Assembly (NCBI GenBank): GCA_022760735.1
Contig: JAKELU010000003.1
Location: forward strand, 94,719-127,022
Length of the DNA: 32,304 nt
Source of the DNA: Firmicutes bacterium FC7
GTDB lineage: Bacteria; Bacillota; Clostridia; Tissierellales; Tissierellaceae
Direction: 5' to 3'
Positions within the stretch are counted from its first letter, which is position 1. Every line of letters begins with the position of its first letter. The notes below the pieces were generated by a model. It saw nothing but the letters and a program-made list of their open reading frames with translations. It did no database searches and was not told the origin of the DNA. The position numbers and the translations under genes are program-made. Positions 8,284 through 15,207 of the stretch are shown one piece after another.

Positions 8284-9501
8284 ATGAGTGAATTGATAAA
8301 CAACAGAGAATATAGACAGGAAGTACTAAAACAGGTTATAAGAGAATTACACGCTGGTAAGAGTGTGCAGGAAGTTAAGGACAAGTTTGCTGAGGTTATA
8401 GCAGGAGTTTCGCCTTCTGAGATTTCTCAAATGGAGGTAGCCTTAGTAAAAGAAGGATTGCCAATAGAAGAAATTCAACACCTTTGCAATGTCCATGCAG
8501 AAGTATTTAAAGGAACTCTAGAAGAGATTCATCACCCTGAACAGGTACCTGGACATCCTGTATACACCTTTAAGAGAGAAAATGAGGCTTTAACAAAGCT
8601 TATAGATAAAGATATCAGAAAGGCTTTGGAGGATTTCAAAGCTGATGATTCTAAGGAAAATATTAACAAGTTAATTGAGCAAATAAATCTATTGTGGGAT
8701 ATTGATAAACATTATAGTAGAAAGGAAAATTTAATATTCCCATATCTAGAGAAATATGGCATTACATCACCTCCAAAGGTAATGTGGGGAGTAGACGATG
8801 AAATAAGGGCGATGATTAAAGACGCTAAGCTAAGCCTAACCAATTACCAAGGAAATAAAGAGGAAGTTGTTAAAAAGATAGAAGATACAACTAAAGAAGT
8901 AAAAGAAATGATTTTTAAAGAGGAAAGTATCCTTTTCCCAATGGCATTAGAAACTCTCACAGAAGATGAATGGATTAGAATATATATGGATTCAGATGAA
9001 ATTGGATACACATTAATAGCACCAGAAAAATCTTGGGAACTAAAAAGAGTCGACCTTGAAAAGAAAGAAGAAAAGCAAGGCCTTACAGAAGGTGGATTTG
9101 TTAAGTTTGAAACTGGTGTCCTATCAACTAAAGAGTTAAATCTAATTTTAAATAATTTACCTGGAGATTTTACATTTGTTGATAAGGATAATATAGTTAA
9201 ATATTTCTCTAATAGCAAGGATAGAATATTTCCAAGAACTAAAGCAGTAATAGGTCGTACCGTTGAAAATTGCCATCCACCAGCATCGGTTCATGTAGTT
9301 GAACAGCTTGTAAATGACTTTAAATCAGGTAAAAAGGACAGTGAAAGCTTCTGGATTAACAAAGGTGATTTATTCGTACTAATTCAGTACTTCGCCATAA
9401 GAGATGAAAATGGTGAATATATAGGTACATTAGAATATAGTCAAGAAGTATCCCATATACGAAAATTAACAGGAGAAAAGAGATTATTAGAAGAGGCTTA
9501 G
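8284..9501 (+). CDS. DUF438 - hemerythrin-like - PAS protein
   Basis: This 405-residue soluble protein has three visible parts. Residues about 1-85 match the DUF438 helical domain (YRQEVLKQVIRELHAGKSVQEV). Residues about 95-230 form a hemerythrin-like four-helix bundle with candidate metal ligands in GHPVYTFKRENEAL, IDKHYSRKENLIFPYLEKYG and FKEESILFPMALE. Residues about 280-400 are a PAS domain (FVDKDNIVKYFSN, GRTVENCHPPASVH, EYIGTLEYSQEVSHIR). Hemerythrin bundles bind a diiron centre that senses O2 or NO, and PAS domains bind ligands or cofactors, so a redox-sensing role in an anaerobe is likely. No output domain is present. The start has a TTGGAGGG ribosome binding site. It is monocistronic and sits just after the oxygen-sensitive hydrogenase. 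Confidence 0.88.
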   Translation: MSELINNREYRQEVLKQVIRELHAGKSVQEVKDKFAEVIAGVSPSEISQMEVALVKEGLPIEEIQHLCNVHAEVFKGTLEEIHHPEQVPGHPVYTFKRENEALTKLIDKDIRKALEDFKADDSKENINKLIEQINLLWDIDKHYSRKENLIFPYLEKYGITSPPKVMWGVDDEIRAMIKDAKLSLTNYQGNKEEVVKKIEDTTKEVKEMIFKEESILFPMALETLTEDEWIRIYMDSDEIGYTLIAPEKSWELKRVDLEKKEEKQGLTEGGFVKFETGVLSTKELNLILNNLPGDFTFVDKDNIVKYFSNSKDRIFPRTKAVIGRTVENCHPPASVHVVEQLVNDFKSGKKDSESFWINKGDLFVLIQYFAIRDENGEYIGTLEYSQEVSHIRKLTGEKRLLEEA

Positions 9502-9514
9502 GCCTCTTTTATTT
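9491..9514 (+). terminator. terminator overlapping the stop codon of the DUF438 gene
   Basis: AAGAGGC-TTAG-GCCTCTT is a perfect 7-bp stem followed by TTATTT. The stop codon lies in the loop. Confidence 0.8.
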
Positions 9515-9692
9515 ATGAAAGATAATTGAAAATAGTGGAGTCAAGGCCCTTAATGCATATAACATGCCTATTTCTCTTTCTGGTTTTTCTCGGTGTATTT
9601 AATGTGTTATATTCAAAAGTCAATATATAACTAAATAAAATCAAAAAAATCATAGCTGTAATAAAAGAGACTGCTAATAATTTGTTATTCAT
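9513..9692 (-). CDS. small putative membrane protein, possibly frameshifted
   Basis: A 59-codon minus-strand frame starts with ATG at 9692 and encodes a hydrophobic helix at about residues 5-25 (LLAVSFITAMIFLILFSYIL). After residue 36 the frame becomes basic and unnatural-looking. Shifting frame by one base in the A5 run at 9584-9588 gives a more protein-like end (PEREIGMLYALRALTPLF...), which stops at 9509-9511. A good promoter lies just upstream (9730-9757). It is the only candidate gene in the 399-base gap 9502-9900. The ribosome binding site is poor and I know no family. It could be real, a decayed gene or chance. Confidence 0.33.
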   Translation of the reverse strand: MNNKLLAVSFITAMIFLILFSYILTFEYNTLNTPRKTRKRNRHVICIKGLDSTIFNYLS

Positions 9693-9729
9693 ATTTTCTA
9701 ACTTCTACATCGCTTTATTATTTTATTAT

Positions 9730-9757
9730 ATTATATCATTGACTTTTGTTGTGTAAA
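9730..9757 (-). promoter_or_regulatory. minus-strand promoter upstream of the small gene
   Basis: Read on the minus strand, TTTACA, a 16-bp spacer and a perfect TATAAT preceded by TGA (extended -10) lie about 40 bp before the ATG at 9692. Confidence 0.5.
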
Positions 9758-9838
9758 CCTATGAAATCCATATTATAACCCTTAAATTTTAAGCCTACTT
9801 TTGTTTCTAGATTGTAAACTTATTTACCTTATTTAACA

Positions 9839-9867
9839 TTGTAATTCAACGATTTTTATAGTATTAT
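9839..9867 (+). promoter_or_regulatory. promoter of the LCP-family gene
   Basis: TTGTAA (9839-9844), a 17-bp spacer and TATTAT (9862-9867) lie 33 bp before the start codon at 9901. Confidence 0.55.
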
Positions 9868-9900
9868 GTAATGTAGCACAAAATATATTGAGGTGTAGAC

Positions 9901-10845
9901 ATGAAAAAGAAATTTATTATTGCATTTATAACGTCTTTTATTTGTTTTACAATTTTATACTCAACAGTGTTAAGTTCATTATTTTTTGATAAGCCAGTAG
10001 TAGCAACAGATGAAGAACCTAATAAAATCGTTGAAATAGAACCAGAAGAAGAGACTAAGGTTAAAAACGAAATATTATTCCTATTAATGGGTGTAGATGC
10101 TCAAAATGTAAAGAAGTCTAAAGGTACTCGTTCAGATACAATGATGCTTACAAGAGTAAACTTTGAAACTGGGGAGATTAATATACTTTCAATCCCTAGG
10201 GATACAAGATTAGCTGTAAATGGGAAACTGGACAAAGTAAATGCAGCTCATGCTTACGGAGGTCCAGAATTAAGTGTCGAAACCATTAGTAATTTCCTTG
10301 GAATAGATTTGGAATATTACGTTAAGGTTGATTATCAGATTGTACAAGATGTAGTTAACGCCATTGGCGGTGTTGAATTTGATGTGCCTATGAACATGAA
10401 ATATAATGACCCTACTGCTAAGCCACCACTAAATATAAATTTAAAGAAGGGCTTACAGGTACTTGATGGGAAACAGGCACATGATTTATTAAGGTTTAGA
10501 CATAATAACGATTACACTGTAGGATATCCTGATGGCGATGTAGGTAGAATTAAGACACAGCAGAATTTTATGAAGGAGTTAGTAAAGCAAACTTTAAAGG
10601 CTAAGAATATAGTAAAAATTCCTTCTTTGATAAAGACATATTATGAAAATGTAGAAACCAATATACCACTTAGCTTAATGTTAAAAGCTGCTACATCAGC
10701 AGGAAAAATTGACGTTGAGAACATGACTACTGCCACAGTTCCTGGTGTTGGGGAATACATTGGTAATATAAGTTACTATATTTATGATAGAGAAGAGACT
10801 AACCTGTTAGTGCAAGAAATGTTTGGCGATTATTTACTAGATTAA
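9901..10845 (+). CDS. LytR-CpsA-Psr (LCP) family cell-wall ligase
   Basis: This 314-residue protein has one N-terminal membrane anchor (about 5-28) and an extracellular LCP domain from about 56. Family motifs are clear: LLMGVDAQN (61-69), the RSDTMMLTRVN segment (77-87), SIPRDTR (97-103), KVNAAHAYGG (112-121), GGVEFDVP (156-163), LRFRH (197-201) and GRIKTQQNFM (215-224). The conserved Arg and Asp residues that hold the lipid pyrophosphate and Mg2+ are present. LCP enzymes move undecaprenyl-linked anionic glycopolymers such as teichoic acid or capsule onto peptidoglycan. The start is ATG with a GAGGTG site. No other wall-polymer genes lie near it. Confidence 0.93.
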   Translation: MKKKFIIAFITSFICFTILYSTVLSSLFFDKPVVATDEEPNKIVEIEPEEETKVKNEILFLLMGVDAQNVKKSKGTRSDTMMLTRVNFETGEINILSIPRDTRLAVNGKLDKVNAAHAYGGPELSVETISNFLGIDLEYYVKVDYQIVQDVVNAIGGVEFDVPMNMKYNDPTAKPPLNINLKKGLQVLDGKQAHDLLRFRHNNDYTVGYPDGDVGRIKTQQNFMKELVKQTLKAKNIVKIPSLIKTYYENVETNIPLSLMLKAATSAGKIDVENMTTATVPGVGEYIGNISYYIYDREETNLLVQEMFGDYLLD

Positions 10846-10851
10846 GGCTGT

Positions 10852-10879
10852 TTACTTCAAAGAATATATAGAGTATTAT
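10852..10879 (+). promoter_or_regulatory. weak promoter candidate before fni/idi2
   Basis: TTACTT (10852-10857), a 16-bp spacer and TATTAT (10874-10879) lie about 40 bp before the isomerase start. The gap holds no convincing terminator, so read-through from the LCP gene is also possible. Confidence 0.35.
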
Positions 10880-10919
10880 ATAATTAAGCCTTAGAAAAAA
10901 CGTTAGAAGAGGTGTGAAA

Positions 10920-11933
10920 ATGAGAAGTATTAGGAAGAAAGAGCATATAGAGAATTATTTGAAGACTACTTTTCAAGGAGATACACTTCTGGGGGATGTA
11001 TTTCTAGAACATAATGCTTTGCCAAACTTAAATCTGGATGAAATAGATGCTTCATCTGAATTTCTAGGGAAAAAAATAAATTATCCTATATTAATCAATG
11101 CTATGACAGGAGGTTCTTCTTTAACTAAGGAGATAAATAGGGACTTGTCTATCCTAGCAAAGGAATTTAACGTTCCAATGGCAGTTGGTTCTCAAACTAT
11201 TGTATTAGAAGATGAAGAAGAAGCTAAAGATTCTTTTAGAATAGTTAGAGATATTATCGGTCAGGATGGTATTGTGATAAGCAATCTTAGTGGTCAAGCT
11301 ACTGTTGATCAGGCAAAGTTAGCAATTGATATTGTTGATGCAGATGCTATTCAGATACATCTAAATACTGCTCAAGAGTTGGTAATGGAAGAAGGAGATC
11401 GTAATTTTAAAGGTGTTATAGATAATATCGAGGCAATCGTTAATAATATAGATAAGCCTGTTATTGTAAAGGAAGTAGGCTTTGGTATATCAAAGGAAGT
11501 AGCTGAAAGACTATATAATATTGGAGTTAGATATATAGATATTTCTGGTTATGGTGGAACAAATTTTATTGAAATTGAAAACTTGAGGAATCATGCTTTT
11601 GATTATACTGAGCTTTATTCATGGGGAATCCCAACAGCAGCTGCTTTAATTAATTGTAGAAAGCTTCCAATGGATTTAAAACTTATTTCTAGCGGCGGAA
11701 TAAGAAATAGCTTAGATGTTGTGAAATCTATTGTATTAGGGGCAGAAGTTGTAGGTATAAGTGGGGAGCTATTAGCTTATTTAGTACACGGTGGATATGG
11801 AAATGCTATGGAATACCTAAGTGGCTTAACTCACAAGATTAAGATATTGATGCTGTTAATGGGTAAGAAAAATATTGAAGAATTAAGAAACTCAGAATAT
11901 AAAATTACAGGAAGACTTAAGGATTTAGTATAG
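10920..11933 (+). CDS. fni: isopentenyl-diphosphate delta-isomerase, type 2 (FMN-dependent)
   Basis: This 337-residue cytosolic enzyme interconverts IPP and DMAPP for isoprenoid synthesis using reduced FMN. It is a FMN-binding TIM barrel with type 2 signatures: INAMTGG (59-65), VGSQ (89-92), IHLNTAQE (146-153), VKEVGFG (183-189) and SGYGGTNF (209-216), then ISSGGIRNSLDV and the C-terminal GISGELL. I choose the ATG at 10920 because AGAGGTG sits seven bases before it; the GTG at 10914 overlaps that site. Type 2 enzymes are common in Firmicutes and archaea. No other isoprenoid gene is adjacent. Confidence 0.94.
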   Translation: MRSIRKKEHIENYLKTTFQGDTLLGDVFLEHNALPNLNLDEIDASSEFLGKKINYPILINAMTGGSSLTKEINRDLSILAKEFNVPMAVGSQTIVLEDEEEAKDSFRIVRDIIGQDGIVISNLSGQATVDQAKLAIDIVDADAIQIHLNTAQELVMEEGDRNFKGVIDNIEAIVNNIDKPVIVKEVGFGISKEVAERLYNIGVRYIDISGYGGTNFIEIENLRNHAFDYTELYSWGIPTAAALINCRKLPMDLKLISSGGIRNSLDVVKSIVLGAEVVGISGELLAYLVHGGYGNAMEYLSGLTHKIKILMLLMGKKNIEELRNSEYKITGRLKDLV

Positions 11934-11940
11934 AAATTTG

Positions 11941-11979
11941 AACGTCAATCATTTGATTTGGTTGGCGTTTTATTTTTTT
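11941..11979 (+). terminator. terminator of fni
   Basis: AACGTCAA pairs with TTGGCGTT (one G-T wobble) around a 13-base loop and is followed by a T-rich tract. Confidence 0.8.
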
Positions 11980-12035
11980 CAAACCATAGATGTTAAATTG
12001 TGCCATGATTTATAATTTACTTTGCTTTAATATTG

Positions 12036-12074
12036 AAGCTGTCGTACTAGATAATTAGTACGGCAGCTTTTTTG
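12036..12074 (+). terminator. terminator (GCTGTCGC family, copy 3)
   Basis: AAGCTGTCGTACTA pairs with TAGTACGGCAGCTT, a 14-bp stem with one wobble and a six-base loop, followed by T6. It lies between convergent genes and points along the plus strand, as a second terminator after fni. It may also slow minus-strand transcription. Confidence 0.85.
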
Positions 12075-13841
12075 TTAAAATCCTCCAGCACCACCGCCAC
12101 CGGCACCTCCTCCACCTCCAGCTGAGAATCCTCCACCTCCACCGTAGTTTGTAGAAGTAGGAGTAGATGTTCCGGTGTTTCCGTAGAAGCTTTTGTTCAT
12201 ACTATCCTCAAAAGCAGATCCGCCCTTTTTATTATTATGAGCAAAGTACCAATAACCCCAATACATAGGGTAATAATCGTAGCCATAATACATTCTGCGT
12301 TTATTTAATTTTTCTAAGCTTATACCTAATGCTATAGCATAAATAAGGGTCTTATCTTTTGGAATGCTTATATCTAAATTACTGTAGTTATCAAATTCTT
12401 TCTTAAAATCTTTCCATAGTCCATATTGGATATATCCCTTATCTGATTTTCTAACCATTAAGGCGATACCTAATACAAATAACAAGATAGAGACAAGTAT
12501 AGCACCAATTCCATAAATAGCTTCGTTTATAAGTGAAAATATTCCTATAATAAAAATTGGAACAGAAAGGAGCATTGTTATTAGTCCTGGCATTACATTG
12601 CTCTTATCCGAATAGTTTCTAGAATCTAATTGAACTTTAACTAATTTCATCCATTGATTATATTCCCTATAATAATTTCTCATGTGCTTTCTTCTATAAA
12701 AATCAATATCTTTTGTACTTACGGTAGTTGAATTGCCTACAGTATTAAATAACCAGTCCAATAGATATCTTTCATGTTCTAGAAGGTTATTATCTAGAAT
12801 ATTTTTTCTTGTAAATTTAAACTCTGAATCATTTGAAGATTGTTTATCTATAGTTATATATTCACGTCTGGCCAAATCAAAAAGTGTAGCCATCAAACCT
12901 CTAATATCAATCATAGAATTCATAAATAATGTTACTTCAGCTGGCGAAATTTCTTCAGGATATATACTATTCATGTTTTCATAAATCATAGGATCTCTTC
13001 TGTTTTTTCTAAAGAAAAAATATGTTGTTACAATACCTATTATCAATGTAATAATAGAAATATTATTAAACAAGGATTTATTCGCTTTACTTCGTACTTC
13101 TTTTTCCTCAAGGTCCCTTATATATTCCATTTCCTCTTTTAATATATTATCTAAGCTATTATTACCAATTTTAGAAGCTAAAGGTGTGTAATCTTTTGGA
13201 TAAAGTACTCTTGCTTCAATAAATGTTTTTGTTGGTACGTCTCTAACCTCTAATCTAATTTGCTTGCTGTCTGTAAAATTTATTGTGCCATTTAAAGGTC
13301 CATGAGCAAATATTTTGATCTTCTCTTTATCAAATTCAGGTAAGGACAAATTTGCAGTGAAATATTCAATAGGGGTTTCGTTTCCTTCTCCTAAGTATTT
13401 ATAGTAGAACTCAGCGGTGTCGCTGTGAATTACTGCTACATTTTTTAAGGTGTACTTGAATCTAAAGGTCTTTTCTTCATCTTCAGACGGTGAAAATATC
13501 ATCATGGTTATTTCATCATTTTCTTGTTTATAGCTATATACGTTAGAATCACCTTTTTCAGCTTTTTGTTCAAGTGTATAAGGATTTTCAGATCCGTTTA
13601 CAACTTCAAAGACCTCTAAAGTTTCAATACCATCAGTACCTTCTAAGACGATATTTCTAAAGACTCCATTAAATTTATCATTGAATTTAAATGTAAGGTC
13701 TTCATATACATTTAAATCTCCATTTTCCATTAGTTCTGAGGTGACTATCCACTTAGTAATAATAAGACTATCATCTGCAAATACATTAGTTGGTACAAAA
13801 ATTAGAATAAGTATGATTGTAAGAATGATATGTTTTCTCAA
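12075..13841 (-). CDS. DUF2207-domain membrane protein with Gly-rich tail
   Basis: This 588-residue protein has a signal peptide (about 1-22, ending NVFA), an extracellular DUF2207 domain (about 25-245, including DLNVYEDLTFKFND and GVFRNIVLEG), a transmembrane segment near 260-277, a cytoplasmic stretch rich in charged residues, a paired hydrophobic region near 415-470, and a C-terminal tail ending in Gly/Ala/Phe repeats (GGGGGFSAGGGGGAGGGGAGGF-like, about 565-588). This matches the usual DUF2207 architecture, whose function is unknown; the Gly-rich end is also typical. The start is TTG at 13841, six bases after a strong AGGAGG, and no ATG fits. It lies downstream of bioY but behind that gene's terminator. 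Confidence 0.88.
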   Translation of the reverse strand: MRKHIILTIILILIFVPTNVFADDSLIITKWIVTSELMENGDLNVYEDLTFKFNDKFNGVFRNIVLEGTDGIETLEVFEVVNGSENPYTLEQKAEKGDSNVYSYKQENDEITMMIFSPSEDEEKTFRFKYTLKNVAVIHSDTAEFYYKYLGEGNETPIEYFTANLSLPEFDKEKIKIFAHGPLNGTINFTDSKQIRLEVRDVPTKTFIEARVLYPKDYTPLASKIGNNSLDNILKEEMEYIRDLEEKEVRSKANKSLFNNISIITLIIGIVTTYFFFRKNRRDPMIYENMNSIYPEEISPAEVTLFMNSMIDIRGLMATLFDLARREYITIDKQSSNDSEFKFTRKNILDNNLLEHERYLLDWLFNTVGNSTTVSTKDIDFYRRKHMRNYYREYNQWMKLVKVQLDSRNYSDKSNVMPGLITMLLSVPIFIIGIFSLINEAIYGIGAILVSILLFVLGIALMVRKSDKGYIQYGLWKDFKKEFDNYSNLDISIPKDKTLIYAIALGISLEKLNKRRMYYGYDYYPMYWGYWYFAHNNKKGGSAFEDSMNKSFYGNTGTSTPTSTNYGGGGGFSAGGGGGAGGGGAGGF

Positions 13842-13929
13842 ATTACATCCTCCTATTATAGAAGCTTATTATTTATATGTATCATATGATTTACTAATTA
13901 TATTTACCCTATTTTATGCAGAATTCTAA

Positions 13930-13972
13930 AATAAAATAAAAAAATAGAGTTTGAGAAAATTCTCAGACCCTA
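13930..13972 (-). terminator. terminator of bioY
   Basis: On the minus strand TAGGGTCTGAGAA pairs with TTCTCAAACTCTA (one mismatch, one wobble), followed by a run of T. The left arm includes the bioY stop codon. Confidence 0.9.
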
Positions 13973-14530
13973 CCTTTCAGTTAATGAATTAATTATTCTT
14001 GTAATTGAAATTAGCTTAATACCAACTAGAGAGGCTACTGTTAGCTTTATAACATCTCCAGGGATGAACATTAAACATCCTAATTTGAATACTTCATAGA
14101 ATGTTAATCCCATATTTAGTACACGGTTCATTATGAAATACATATATGGAAGTCCTATTAAGTAAGTGATCATAGTTCCTACAACTGTAGCAAATAAGAC
14201 CCTTTTAAATTCTAATTTAAAGTTAACTATTGTTCCTACTACATACGCTGCAACTATAAAGCCTAATAAAAATCCAAAGCTAGGTTTCATAATTGATTGT
14301 AAACCTCCTGATAATCCGGTAAAAATAGGTATACCAACAAGACCTAATATCACATAAACAATTTGAGATAAAGCTCCAAGTTTGGGACCTAGCACAACAC
14401 CTCCTAAGAGTACAAATAAGGTTTGTAAAGTAATAGGTACAGGGCCAAATGGTAGGCTAATAAATGCTCCAATTGCTGTCAATGCTGTAAATAACCCTGT
14501 TAATGTCATTTCTTTTGCACTTAATTTCAT
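13970..14530 (-). CDS. bioY: biotin transporter BioY (ECF S component)
   Basis: This 186-residue integral membrane protein is the biotin-binding S component of an ECF importer. About six hydrophobic segments are visible, with BioY signatures near the N-terminus (LTGLFTALTAIGAF, GPVPITLQTLFVLLGG) and GPKLGALSQIVYVILGLVG-IPIF. The start is ATG at 14530 with AGGAGG seven bases upstream, not the TTG at 14551. The ECF energising module (EcfA/A'/T) is not in the window, so it must be shared from elsewhere or BioY must act alone. A BirA-type operator overlaps the promoter, which independently supports biotin as substrate. No biotin synthesis genes are nearby. Confidence 0.93.
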   Translation of the reverse strand: MKLSAKEMTLTGLFTALTAIGAFISLPFGPVPITLQTLFVLLGGVVLGPKLGALSQIVYVILGLVGIPIFTGLSGGLQSIMKPSFGFLLGFIVAAYVVGTIVNFKLEFKRVLFATVVGTMITYLIGLPYMYFIMNRVLNMGLTFYEVFKLGCLMFIPGDVIKLTVASLVGIKLISITRIINSLTER

Positions 14531-14543
14531 GATAAATCCTCCT

Positions 14544-14578
14544 ATTGTCAACCTATAGTATAAAACATAGTTTACAAT
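14544..14578 (-). promoter_or_regulatory. BirA (biotin repressor) operator of bioY
   Basis: On the minus strand ATTGTAAAC and GTTGACAAT form an inverted repeat. In the conventional layout this is TTGTCAACC-N15-AGTTTACAA, one of the known BirA operator spacings. It covers the -10 region of the bioY promoter and the transcription start, as expected for a repressor site. Confidence 0.75.
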
Positions 14579-14583
14579 AACAA
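14555..14583 (-). promoter_or_regulatory. bioY promoter
   Basis: On the minus strand TTGTTA (-35, 14578-14583), a 17-bp spacer and TACTAT (-10, 14555-14560) precede bioY and lie within the BirA operator. Confidence 0.6.
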
Positions 14584-14602
14584 CTCAGTTATGTCAACTG
14601 AG
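14584..14602 (-). repeat. 19-bp palindrome just upstream of the bioY -35 box
   Basis: CTCAGTT-ATGTC-AACTGAG is a perfect 7-bp inverted repeat abutting the -35 box. It does not look like a BirA site. It could be another operator or a weak RNA hairpin after the upstream gene. Confidence 0.45.
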
Positions 14603-14682
14603 AAAACAAATTAGGTTTACAATAGTGCTAATTGAAAAAATGGAAACCAATATTGAGTATTGTTAGCTTATTGGAGTTTAAA

Positions 14683-14722
14683 AAATCTGATATCAGCTAA
14701 ATAAATAGCTGTATATCAGATT
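14683..14722 (-). terminator. terminator overlapping the 3' end of the DsrE-like gene
   Basis: On the minus strand AATCTGATAT-AC-AGCTA pairs with TAGCT-G-ATATCAGATT around a short loop, followed by TTTTT. The stem is built from the last codons of the gene and its stop. Confidence 0.8.
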
Positions 14723-15173
14723 CTAATGCATCTTTAATATAATCCTCTGCAGTCATAATTTCTACCTCAGGGAGCAATTCACTATTTGTAAATCCCATAA
14801 CATCACAAGATAGTTTACATGCTCTAAGCTTAACTCCCTTATTAATTGCTCCTTTAAGAAAAGCCTCTATAGGCGGAGTATCATTATCCTCCATCATTTC
14901 TTCAAGCATTTTCTTACCAATTCCAGCAAAATTCATTTTAGAAAGTGGTAGGTTCTCAATTCCTCTAGGTGTCATATTCGCAAACATCTTCTCATAGGCT
15001 GATTTTTCTTCATCTGATACTCCATTTGGATCTCTCACTAAGGTTAGACCCCAAAAAGCAAAAAACATAGTAACCTCTACATTCATTTCTAAGGCTGTAT
15101 TTGCTAAAATTAGTGCAGCAAGTGCTTTATCATATTCGCCACTAAAAATAAGTAGACTCATTTTTTTATTCAT
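14697..15173 (-). CDS. DsrE/DsrF-like sulfur-carrier family protein
   Basis: This 158-residue soluble protein has the DsrE/F (DsrE2-like) fold: a Rossmann-like start MSLLIFSGEYDKALAALILA, then an MFFAFWGLTLV strand, an insertion with a helical MTPRGIENLPLSKM segment, and a KLRACKLSCDVMGF stretch holding Cys119 and Cys123. Family members carry persulfide sulfur on such a cysteine, or have less clear redox roles. It lies 22 bp after a cysteine desulfurase-like gene, which supports a sulfur-transfer function as the acceptor of the desulfurase. The start is ATG with GAGGAGG upstream; that site can be folded into a hairpin (15184-15207). Function beyond the family is inference. Confidence 0.85.
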   Translation of the reverse strand: MNKKMSLLIFSGEYDKALAALILANTALEMNVEVTMFFAFWGLTLVRDPNGVSDEEKSAYEKMFANMTPRGIENLPLSKMNFAGIGKKMLEEMMEDNDTPPIEAFLKGAINKGVKLRACKLSCDVMGFTNSELLPEVEIMTAEDYIKDALESDIQLFI

Positions 15174-15183
15174 ATAAAAACCT

Positions 15184-15207
15184 CCTCTAGATAGTTTACT
15201 CTAGAGG
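15184..15207 (-). promoter_or_regulatory. hairpin covering the desulfurase stop codon and part of the DsrE ribosome binding site
   Basis: CCTCTAGA and TCTAGAGG form a perfect 8-bp stem with an eight-base loop. On the minus strand the stop codon TAA of the upstream gene is in the loop, and the right arm contains the first part of GAGGAGG of the downstream gene. Ribosomes finishing the first gene would open the stem, which suggests translational coupling. A short T run follows, so partial termination is an alternative. Confidence 0.55.

Noticed and set aside
14584-14602. CTCAGTT/AACTGAG palindrome as terminator of the DsrE-like gene
   Set aside because: A better terminator with a T run already overlaps that gene's stop (14683-14722), so I list the palindrome as unassigned.
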